Source of the DNA: Hanleya hanleyi
Taxonomy: Eukaryota > Mollusca > Polyplacophora > Lepidopleurida > Hanleyidae
Direction: 5' to 3'
NCBI GenBank assembly: GCA_036873755.1
Contig: JAVTVY010025325.1
Span: 1 to 64,000, forward strand
DNA length: 64,000 bases
A program made the position numbers and the translations under genes. The notes beneath the pieces were generated by a model that saw nothing but the letters and a program-made list of their open reading frames with translations, was not told the DNA's origin and did not search any database. Position 1 is the stretch's first letter. Each line of letters starts with the position of its first letter. Of this stretch, positions 1-11,600 are shown piece by piece.

Positions 1-1150
1 GTGCCTGGCATGAATATGCGGTAATATGCGGTACTTCTGGGATTACGATGTGGCTTATTGTGTCCACAAATTTGAGTGATTGAATTATTAGAGGATTAAT
101 TGAATATATTTTCTATTAATTATTCATCTCTGTTAGTAAACAATGCTTTTGGTTGTTGTCAGCCAAGTTTTCAGCTGTTCACATTTTTGTTGATGTTTTT
201 TGTGGTACATACCCACATAGAACCAAATAAAAGATCCCCACCTATTGTACTCAATTATGTTCAGATTATACAATCAAGCCCTGGATTTACTCAAATGTAC
301 TCAATACTTCTACCACTGGAAAAACCAATGAATTGTTAGATACTTGCAGCAGCTGTCATTATAGGAACTGGGCAATTTAAAGAATTGTTTGCACTTGTAA
401 TCCATACAAACTCTCAACTGGGTGTCAAATACCAAACGGAGGAATCATTGCCATCTCGCCAGAGAGTACATGTAAGCCATACAAACAGTAGCATGTATAC
501 ATTTTAAGTATTTATATTGTATTATAAGTAAAGTGTTAGATTATTATTGTTTACCGCACTGAGATGTCCTGTAAATAAAGGTGGTGACTGCACTCATAAG
601 TCTTCACAAGAGCCTTGAGAATGACATTTTAGACATATAATTCCCTCCATCTTTAACCCATTAAATATGTCGGATTGTTATGTTTTCTAATTACCATACT
701 AAATATACATAATTATTAAAGGTAGTTTAGAAACATTTCTATTATCTTAAAAACATATTTAATGCTCATATTTCACTGCCCTACTTCGTATATTGTTGTG
801 TACAAGGCTTTTTCTTCCTTTGATTCTTGTGTTAATACACAAAATTAATGCTTATATTTAAGGAAAGCAATTCTTCCTTAAATTTTGTGTTCTCTGCCAA
901 CAAGCTCGGCTCTATACATGTTACTGTTACTGGCCAGAGTATTGAAGTCTTTAATGTCTTCTGGTGTTTTCAGTTTGTGATAGAGATTCTTTCATACAGA
1001 ATAATAAACTGTTACAAACAGCAGACAGGGGGTTGTGTTTTGTATCTGTTTCTTTCTCCCACATCTCCCTAAATTGCCTGGAATGCAGGGAGAGTTCAGT
1101 ACTTATGGAATTCAATACTTATGGAATTATACCTTTACTGGGGAAATAAT
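1..1150. other. No gene recognised; AT-rich intergenic DNA
   Basis: Only short ORFs without codon bias or recognisable domains are present. A segment near 78-100 (gattgaattattagaggatt) resembles the terminal sequence of the TA-flanked element described at 62514-62736, so part of this stretch may be an old copy of that family. Confidence 0.4.
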
Positions 1151-1159
1151 TCATTCACA

Positions 1160-1275
1160 TAATGGAAACTATCAATGTTATGGGGAACAATAAGCATGTT
1201 ATGGGGACCAATAAGCATGTTATGGGAAGACAGACACATTATGGGGACCTGTGGGCACATTATGAATGATTTCGG
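1160..1275. repeat. Minisatellite, 'catgttatggggacc' type
   Basis: About 20-23-bp units of the form atgttatggggaccaataag recur imperfectly. The same unit returns at 1855-2140, on the other side of a 5S-derived SINE, which suggests one array interrupted by later insertions. Confidence 0.7.
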
Positions 1276-1635
1276 GAAATAGGGTGAAATATTAAATGTT
1301 GAGTGAATGGGGAGGATGAGTGGCTATTGGGAGATTTAATTATGAGTGTCCATTGTGATAATTAAGTTGCCACTAAGAATCGATCCGAGAAGAGAGAATG
1401 AGAGGGCTTGACAGATGGAAATATTATGTGATACTTCTGTAGTTATGGGAATCAAGAGAATGTATATTGTTTAATAAGAATGTGGGGATTAAACAGTGTC
1501 TATGTGGCACTGTTAAGAGGGATCATGTGTAGGGCGGGTTGGGGGAAACGGGTTGCATGGCGTGTTCGCACGACCTGTGCCCATCGCGGTGCGATGGAGT
1601 GCCCAAGTACATCCATCCATCCATCCAGTAGTAGA

Positions 1636-1838
1636 GTTAAACGTCATTTTCAACTTTGTTTCAATCATATCACGACGGCGCCTACATGTGCCAGAACACG
1701 AGAGTGCTCACAGTTCCTATTACCCTGGACACTGATCAGCCCAGCCAGTACAGCACTCGGTCACCCATCCAAGTATTGACCGAGCTTAACGTTGCTTAAC
1801 TTCGGTGATCTGACGAGAACCGGTGTGTTCAATGCACG
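1636..1838 (-). mobile_element. 5S rRNA-derived SINE, copy 1
   Basis: On the minus strand the head (about 1838-1750) matches 5S rRNA: ccggttctcgtcagatcacc, aagttaagcaacgttaagct and the box C-like ggatgggtgaccgagtgctg. These are the internal RNA polymerase III promoter regions of a 5S gene. The tail (about 1750-1636) ends in the tgatatgattgaaacaaagt motif shared with many solo SINE tails in this window. Copies at 36392-36622 and 62800-63017 have the same order of parts. It is a SINE and not a 5S gene, because the unrelated tail continues directly from the 5S part and the 5S 3' end is altered. Confidence 0.85.
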
Positions 1839-1854
1839 TTATGGAGAGCTTTAG

Positions 1855-2140
1855 CATGTTTCTCCACATTTATTTTTGGGACCATTAGGCATGTTGTGGG
1901 GAAGGTTAGGCACCTCATGGGGATACTTGACACGTTTATCGTCATTAATTTTTATGGAGACCATTAGGCATGTTATGAGGAACATTATGAGGGCCCTGGG
2001 GAATGTTACGAATCCCAGTAAACATGTTAGCATGGTTTTCCACGTTCATTGTTATGGGGACAACAAGGAATGTTATGGGGACCAGTAGCCATGTTATGGG
2101 GATGCTTGGGCACATTATGGGGACAAATAGCAATTTTTCA
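1855..2140. repeat. Minisatellite, continuation of the 1160-1275 family
   Basis: Roughly ten imperfect copies of a unit built around catgttatggggac(c/a) with variable spacers. The ORFs crossing it on both strands are products of the repeat and do not look like genes. Confidence 0.7.
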
Positions 2141-2990
2141 CATTCATTGTTCTCTCCTTGTGACACATCTGCTCTTTTTCTTGTTTTGCTGCTAGGTAGG
2201 TCAGCTGATTCATCAGTCTATCAGCGTCACACGGAGAGAAGTTATCACTGCTCGGGACCGACATTTAACCATGTGTAACAATCCCCATTGGGCTGAAAAC
2301 AATATTGCAATACCCCAATGTTGTAACGCAGTGATTCTATATCCATGCAGATATGGAGCAGACAAACAAACAGAAACTGTCAGTGAGATTATTAGTTTGA
2401 GAATATCATATTTCTGAATAAACGATTATAGTGATCCCCCAAATAATTCAGTCCCATAATCAAATTCAATCGCCTTCAATTTTGAGGACAAAATTCAAAC
2501 GATTAAATTTAATCATCCTTTGAAATAACGAAGAAATGAGGGATTGTATGCATGATTTTGAACTATCTTGTCATGCTTTGATCGCCTCAGATTTTATGGT
2601 GCGAGATTTGAAATGTTGGAGGGATTACCATACATAATACACAATTCTAATCCATTTCTTGACTTCAGATGCATCAAAGCTGGGTAGGGTTCAACTTTAC
2701 TCGGACATGGACTTTATACCTGTAAGTTGACTCCCTCCTATTGAAGGTTCACGGCCCCAGTGTGAAATTCTCGGCTTGCCAGCCTCTTCTTTGGCAGGAA
2801 GGTTTTTCCCCCAGGTCTGATATTGTAGGTCATTACATTTGATCAAATACTTCTGATCGCCAATTGGGCTGTCTTTCGTAATAAATAAAAGCAAAAGCTG
2901 CTATCGGCACCAAAGGTCATTTCATTTCTGGGGAAAATTATGCTTTCGAAAAATACATTAAGTACAGGTTTTGGAGTTTGTAGGCAGATG

Positions 2991-3433
2991 CAGGCCTTCA
3001 AGTGCCTCCTATATTTTCCTATATTTTTGAGTCATTCCTATGTTTTACTCAAAACCTCCTATATTTTGACTTTTTCTCATGAAAACTTTCATCAATGCTC
3101 TGTAATGAGTCAAACTGACACGCGGAAATACATTTCAGAATTTTTTTTTCGCCTCGCTTCGCTCGGCCAATACGAAAAACATTCCAATCTCTATGCTGAA
3201 TCAAACAACAGAACAAGACCACCACTATGACCGCATTAAGTGAAAGTAATTTGATTAAACATCAGAAAACTACCAAGTTTGGAACATACAATGTGGTACA
3301 GACCTGTCTTACACTCCTTTATTTCCTATATTTTTCTATAATTTCCTATAATTTATTCAGAAAATTCCTATATTTCTCCTATATTTTTGCAAATTTCCTC
3401 CTATATTTTCACTGTGAGCCACTTGAAGGCCTG
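2991..3433. mobile_element. Short TIR element (hAT-like MITE?)
   Basis: Inverted ends: caggccttcaagtgcctcc at 2991 and its complement, gagccacttgaaggcctg, ending at 3433. CAGATG lies directly outside both ends (2985-2990 and 3434-3439), so a target duplication of 6-8 bp is likely, although its exact length is ambiguous. Both ends carry runs of tcctatatttt. There is no internal coding sequence. The CAGG start and a duplication near 8 bp would fit hAT, but that assignment is tentative. Confidence 0.65.
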
Positions 3434-5619
3434 CAGATGGAAGATGCCAAATATAAAACCGGAGGCCTGTGATTTGTCATCTATCATGAAAAGTGAAACT
3501 TGTTGCATTCTCTGCTGATGCTCACCATTTAGAGGATATATCGAGTACTAGTTGGCTCCATGTCAAGATAATCTCACGGGGGAAATATTGATCAGGTCTG
3601 TATGTCATGGTACTTCAGCGAGGCAGCACTATAAAACAGTGACAATGGAAGTGCTCGTTCACATGTAGACACCATCATGATATGGCTGAAAAATTGTGGG
3701 AAGTGATCTTAAATCCTGCTCTCTCCTTATGCTATGATCTCTAAGAGAATTACATATTAAATGCATAGGAAATAATTTATATTTTTTGCATGACAAAACA
3801 TGATGAAACAAAGTCTGATGATGCTAAACCACCAGGATGCTTATACAAATATTTATATTAAGTTATTACTAGACTTAACGTTTATATGTCATGTGCCCGT
3901 GAAAACTGCAGAAAACAATTTTGTGGTGTGAATTTACTACATAGAGTAGAAGGCCATCTGCAGCAGGTGTTTGACCGCCACAGCTGAGGCCGTAATGACC
4001 AAAATTTCCAGGATCCTGTTTTATTCTATTCATGTATATATGAAGGATAGATCTGTGCCTATCAATAAATCAAACAAAGTGAATAATGGTGTTTTCATTG
4101 TTTTATTTATATATCTGTCAAACATTCAAGTCACAATATCAACTTTCACAGGTACTGATCCAGTGGATAACTAGTGTAAAGTGTGTATATCACAAAACAA
4201 TGTAAATGAAAATTCAGCAGTTGGAATATAATTGGTGAATCATATACATATGTGGAAAATACCTCTATAAAATTATTACATATTCGTATTGAAACGAAAA
4301 AATATCACAGTGTTGGATCTTAACATCTTCATTTTGACAGTTAATAATACAATTCATGACAAACAAGTCTAGTGGAATATACTACTATTCAAAACAATTT
4401 CTGAATCCTACTGTGCAGAAACCTGTCCACTAATTCCCCTCTGATATCAGTAGCGTGAAAAACAAAGGTATTACTTGCATTATTGAACATCTTGTATATC
4501 ATTAATTAGACCGACAATGATTACAACATCAACATAGACAGTGATATAGGTGCAAGATTATTCCATGTATAAAACACAATGTACTTAATGGAATATTATA
4601 GAGACATTGCATCATGTGATATCTTCGAGTACTTGATTGGTCAATTCAAATTTTCAAAAAGAAATCCACGATTTTCATTGGCCTTGAAGAAAGTCAGAAG
4701 ATTCAGCCAATCAACATTTATGTAAGGTACATTCAACACTGTCAGTGGCAATTCCAGATACAACCTTCTCCAATGTGAAAACGAAAAGCACTTGTTTCAT
4801 ACGAAAAACGGGATACTTTGGAGAAGATGGTCTGGGATGGTAGACTTCCATTATATTTGTTGTTAATTTTGACTTTGTCTCCAGTATTTGTACTTTGCAT
4901 ATGCATATACATAATACACATTACCAATCTTGGTCTATACAGTGAAACCTGTGTATACAGACACCTAGTTAAACCGACCAACCTCTAAATACCGACATTA
5001 TCTATGGTACCAATCTTTAAATTTAAAGTATTTTGAACCTTGATAAACCAAAACTCTGTGAAAACTGACACTATAAACTGGTCCAAAGCATGGTCGGTAC
5101 ATACAGCTTTTACTTTCATTTAGAAAAAATGAAACCATGGCCACGTACAGTAGTGCAGAACATTGCATTTGGCTCCAGGATCCTCAACTGTATAACATGA
5201 CTTATACATAAAGTATCAATCCAGTCAACAAATGCTTCAGCAGTATAATATTTATCACAGAAATGGAATAAAAAGCTCTAATAAATCAAACAGAAATATA
5301 AAAACAGTTCAATGATGTATAACATGAGCAATTTTATCATGATGAATTGTGCTGGATATTCCACCATTCTGGCAGACGACCGATTTTTTGATACCACACA
5401 CTGATTTCATCACTGTATCAATGAGAGAATTCAACATAACGGTGGTCATGAATAATAATTTGGTTTGCACGAGAATAAGAATTAGTCAAATGTCATTGGA
5501 TAATGAACAGTTCCGACAGGTTCTGTCATTGTTGACTATGTGAACTTTGACCTTACGTGATCATGGGCAGAGTACGATATGTAAGCAGTGATTTCTGGCA
5601 ACTTTCAAGTTATTCTCGT
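3434..5619. other. Non-coding sequence downstream of SAXO4
   Basis: This lies 3' of the SAXO4 stop codon on the minus strand and probably includes its 3' UTR, but I could not pick a poly(A) site confidently. At about 4938-4990 the sequence tacagtgaaacctgtgtata resembles one end of a TA-inserting Tc1/mariner-type element. A matching opposite end was not found. Confidence 0.4.
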
Positions 5620-8600
5620 TTAAACCGCAAACGTGACGGATCTGTGTAACTTCCTGTCATAGGTATGGTCATCATAGAATGGGTTAGTGGCCCTCAGACT
5701 CCTGAAAGAAAATGATAAAATCATTAGATAACACGAGTAACAAGAGCTGATGCATTATTGATATACCTTCTTATCGAACACAACAGAGTGCCTTCAGAAC
5801 TTTAATGATATTATAGATAAATTGGACCATCCAATAAATTCATCCGGAAAAAAAGAGTTTGTCACAATGTAGCCTAGAGGCGTTCGAAATTGCATGTCAC
5901 CTGCCAAATATGAGAGTTGTGAATTCAAATCTCAACAGTCATGCCTTAAATCACATCAAGGGAGACCACTCTGATCAGAAAGCCAGGAGCAATTTAATCA
6001 CATCAAGGCAGATAACTCACGCTGAGAATCACAACAAGGTAGGTAACTCTTGTCGAATAAGCAAATGCTGATAATTATCTGGAATATTTCTCCAATATAG
6101 TTTTACCTAGCAACATAGGGTTCAAGTCGTCTGAGAGTAGCAGTTGTATCTATGTCAGGGCCATATGTATGAACTGATGTACTCTTGGTAAATCCATCAG
6201 CAAGCTGTTCTTGTACACCCCCTCTGCAGTGACCTTCTCTTTCCAGACCCACTGGTGTTTTGTCGTGGAACCTGCAGTGGAAAATATTCAGTTTGTAATA
6301 AAACAATTACTACATTCTGACACATTAATATTGCTTTATATGTAGTTAGAATTGGCAGATAAGCTCAAGCAGTTTTAAAGTCACAGAAATGATGATGGCA
6401 TATATTGATCGGTCAGAGACCCTTGCATGATACAATGTTCATTTATAATTGTTTTTCAGTGGTTCAACACTTTTTAGTATTACTTGACAGTAATTACTGA
6501 AATTGATATGCATTCATTTCTCTGATTTCATCAATCTATTAATATGTCATCCTCCTGAAATCAGAGATATTAAAGAGATAATGCTCTTTCAACTTTAGCT
6601 TCTGTGTCATTTCCTTCACTTATTGCAATTAAATGACGAGTGTGTGTTGAGATTCAGTTTATGTTATCACATTTATCTAACTGTTCCTGTCATAGACAAA
6701 ACTAACCTGGTCATATAATGGGTGATGAACCTGCGAGGAGTGTCAGCTGTGTGAATATATCTGTCATTGTTCTCACAGTACCCTGTCAGTTCCTTACTAC
6801 CCACTGCTGTCCTGCCCAGTCTATCTGCCTCTGAGGAGTCCGGCCACTGCTGACCTCGGAATGCCCCCATCATGGTGCTGTAAATAAAACACCCTGGAGT
6901 TAGTAAGCACGACAATTCAGGTCCATATACTAATACGGTTGATCCTCACACACAGTAATGTTTTTTTCTAATTTTCTCCTACGGGATATCATCTATCCTC
7001 TACAGAGCTCCACAATGTGCTGGATGTTATGACTATGGGATCTTCTTTCTCTGTCATTATAAACAGTACCTTTAAGGATGGATAATCCCCAAATCAGATT
7101 CTGTGATTGCCATTTCCTGTTTGTCAAGTTTGGCCCAGTTAACCAATCAATTTACAGAACTAACATTTATCAGGTTTAACTTTTGATCCTATTGTGCAGT
7201 ATTAACGGCTATGTAGAAGGGAAGGTATCATAAATGGATATATGAAAGGTAGATTGTCTCAATGTGACCAACACAAATTATCCGACTTATATTAACAGAT
7301 GTAAAGGTAACTATCTTCATTACCTGAATCCATTGGGACCACTGATGATTTTCCAATAATAGAGAAGAAAAGCAACTGCGAGAAGGGATGACAGTTTCAT
7401 TCTGTATATTTCGCTATTACTGATAGCATCTCCAGCAGTGAACAAAGTTACAAACAGCTCTATACACGCATTATATATACAAGATATAATGTGATCTTAG
7501 CCAAGTAATTTCAGTCAGATTGGATGGATATTAAAATGTCATTTACCTGGAGTGGTTGTTTGGATTCTTCATATTCATGTATTCTGTGGGATCAATTTTC
7601 TTGGTGCGCTGTAGTCTCAGGTTTGGTATGTCTCCTGCTTGATCATAGGCCTGGAAAATGAAAGATCAACATCATGAATCAAGTTCTACAACTCTGCTTG
7701 GGTTCAAATTTTGCCAAATTTATCAATATTTTGATTGATTTTACTTTTATTCTGCAGTTTAACCCTATCAATTTGACATCACCAGACATGATTTGTGCAA
7801 AATCAAATCACAGAGGCAAATTGCATACTCTTTATCAAAGTTATATTCAAAATATATGAACAGGGATGTGTGTGAAGTTTAATTTTCTAGTCAACATAGA
7901 TTATCTTAGTAGATAACGGTCAGACGTTACATGTACATACATCAAGGGGAACTCTGTGGACATAGAGGGGTTTAGCTGTCTCTCTGGTAAACCCTGTCCC
8001 CCTCTCTGATCCCACTGCCAGGTTGGGTAATGGCTCTGCACCCTAAAATGACACAAGCAAGTAAATTAGATCTCGTAAACTTGACACTCCAGGAAAACTT
8101 CGGACACTCGCATTAAAGAGTTGGTGACCCTCCACAAACATATTTTTCTCTTACATACCATAAATCTACTGATAATTATTCATATCTACTTATATTGCTA
8201 TTTTAAACTAACTGTACACATTTTGAGTTCTATGGGTGATATTATAATAAAAGAACTTTCCCAATACAATTGGTGGAAGGGTTGGGTGGGGAATCAACAA
8301 GTTTAAATGTATTCGTTAAAAGAGTGAATGAGTATGATTTAACGTCTCTTTCAACAATGTTTCAGTCATATCACGATGTTTGGGTCCAATTCCTGTTCAC
8401 ACACAGGGATCCCACGAATAAGGCCCTATTGCTTTTTACACTTGTGTATTCTTTGATGGGGAAGTGGAGGGGAAGCACATGTAAATGGTCACTGATGATT
8501 CTGTCTCAGGAATCTCATAACAAACTTCAGTCTCTGATAATCACTTGTTAGTCTGAGTTGTGAATAGTAATATGTCAGACTGGTCTTTGTGAATTGATAC

Positions 8601-11600
8601 TGTAATCATGTTCATCCTTATTCATCCCCAGCGTCGAAGAGAGATTGTGTGGTAGATAGGGATGGTATTATTAATGAACTTACATGTGGGTATTGTGAGG
8701 GTTGTGTGGTAGATAGGGATGGTATTATTAATGAACTTACATGTGGGTATTGTGAGGGTTGTGTGGTAGATAGGGATGGTATTATTAATGAACTTACATG
8801 TGGGTATTGTGAGGGTTGTGTGGTAGATAGGGATGGTATTATTAATGAACTTACATGTGGGTATTGTGAGGGTTGTGTGGTAGATAGGGATGGTATTATT
8901 AATGAACTTACATGTGGGTATTGTGAGGGGAGGAAATGAGTCTTCATGATACTGACACCAGTGGGTCGTCCTGTCATCCAACCCTACAGTAAACAGAAAA
9001 CAAATTACACTACATTGATGACAGGACCATAGTAAATCGTCCAATAATTCAATAACCAGGCTTTGCTGTTTGAAAATGGGAGGAGCTCTATGGAGTGAGC
9101 TCCAAGAGATTTGTTAGAGAGTGAAATGTTATTTTGGGAGAATGGAGAGCACCCTATACTATAAAAGCATAAATTTGGTAACTGTGGGGAGTGATTTTCA
9201 ACACCTCTGAAGCCACAATTAGGGGAGCTATGTTGCTCCTCAAGAAGGAAAGGCCTGAATAACTGAAAGTTCAAATTTTCACCATAGAACTGGCGTGATC
9301 AAATTTATTAGAACAGAATGCTGACAAAATGGTACAAAATCTTGCAGATGATCCATTACTTTGTCGTTATTTTAACGACAGATTGAATATTGTCTGCAAA
9401 ATTTGAACTGATTGAACCTGACAGAGTGAGTTACCACACTACTTTATTTTCTACAAAATATTCAGCAGTTTCCATATTATAAGTCTGTTGACTGTATAGA
9501 AGTCTGCACACAGTGGATATCCTCTATTTAATTACAGAGGAAAAACTTCATCTAAAGTATGTAATACTTACTGGGAGATCATTTTTGTATGGTGAGTCGG
9601 GGTGAAAGGTGATTGGTTCAATGTTATAAGCATGTGTGAAACCAGTCTCCTCCTTAGGTCCTACACTCTTGGCCGATACGTTCACTGGAGAAAAGATCAG
9701 GGAATGTACAGTTATTAACAGAGATTGGAAAATACATGCTCACCAGCTAAACTCTTGCAACTGGTCAATATATAATAATTGGAACTGTTAAACTGCAGAA
9801 TAGTGTGCAAATGAGACAGCAAATTTTATTTAACACACCGGTATCAGTCCATTTACAGAGAACAAATATTATGTAATGCAGGATAGGTGGAGGGGGTGTC
9901 TGTCCAGGCATGACAGTCTTTATCTCTGACATGTTAAAAATTGTATGACAGAGGGCTTCTAGTTGGGGTGGGGGTGAAATAATATGTCCATCAGCTTAAA
10001 TGTTGTATTGGTGTCTAAAACTGGTGAAAACTTGATACGGGTCATTTACATTCAACAGATTCAGCGAATTTAGTTCAGGAAGAGTTTATTTTGTTCAATG
10101 CCGAGTGGGTATATGCATTTAGAAGGACGAAGTGTTAGGTTCAAAAGTTTGAGTGGTGGAGTATGAACAAGTTGAATTAGGAAAAAAAATTGTGTTCTGT
10201 AATGTAAGGAATACATTTAATGTCCCGACTAGGTCAAACACTCTTAGACCACCTTACAAGACAAATTAACTTTGAGTGAGGGAGTGGGTGAATATGATTT
10301 AACATCGCTTTCAACACTATTATCAAGACGTTGGGTCCTATTCCGCACACCCGGGAACCCTACGGGTAGGGTCCTATTCCTTTTCACAACTGGGAGCCCC
10401 ATGGGCGCTCCAGTTATTCGCCTCTTACAACAAGCTCTCTGAGGAGCCCATGGTCTATTCTTACCATGACCTGGTGTGTGCACAACGACATCCCAGGTCA
10501 ACCCCTGATGCCCCGCGGGGCTTTTAACCTTGATTAACACCCTGTTGAGTAAGCTTCAAGTGTGTTTTAAGGTGATCCAATTATGAGAGACCTTATTGTA
10601 TACAAGTAATTTGGAGTGGGGAGGAACTGAATGAGAGAAGCGTTACTCACCAGTATCTGTGGGCTGACCTGTAAACCTCTGATGAGTCTCTGTTGTCATA
10701 TATCCTGGACCCTGGATAACACAGAGGATCATGGGAGATTTAAAGGTGAGAAACATTCACTATATGTCAATACAATGTACACAAAGTCACACATATGATA
10801 CTGGGAGTTCCAAGGCAGACCTCATGTGTTTAACCACTGATACATATTTGGCAAGTATTCAGAGAGAGAGAGAGAGAATTAGACTTAACGTCACGTTCAG
10901 TTATATACTTTGGCAAGTAATAAGTCATTGCAATTCAAAATAGCACAACAATGGTAAATGATATGCAGCGGGATAAACATACAGAGGTATAAAACCCGGT
11001 GTAACAAGCAGCCAGAGGATGCTAGGTCCCCCGCCGAAATGGCAGCAATATTTTTTAGCATTGTTGGTCTCAGGGGATATACATGAGGGAGGTAACTGCT
11101 ACTTCATAGGCGTTGGATGCGGAAGGGTCTTTCTGCCTTCCCAAGTTTTAAGATCAACAGTTGACTGAACATTGATTGCTTCTGTAATATAGTTTCCATG
11201 CAGTGAAGCAATTATGTAACCGAGAAGCAACCTCAAGTGGCATATTATCTGCAAACCAAATTTAACGAGAATCTGAAAGCATCCTCAACCTATTTCCCGG
11301 AAATCAAATTTTAAATTTGCCACCAGGTGTCGCCACCTGTAGGTGAAAGTGGGCGAAACGTAATCCCAAGCATCATCTCATGGCATGGTACATGTATCAG
11401 CATACAAACTTTAGGAAGAATCTGAAGAGGGGTTAAGTTATAGCCTGGAAACCAAATTTAGATTTGTAGGTGTGCGAAACACAATCCCAAGCGACATCTT
11501 ATGGCATATTAATACCAAATTTGAGAAGAATCCGATGAGCAGTTGTCAAATTATTGCCAGAAACAAATTTCAGATTCTTCCACCAGGTGTCGCCACCAGT

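Noticed and set aside
8640..8939. CRISPR array
   Set aside because: Spacers are identical to each other. It is a plain tandem repeat in a eukaryotic intron.
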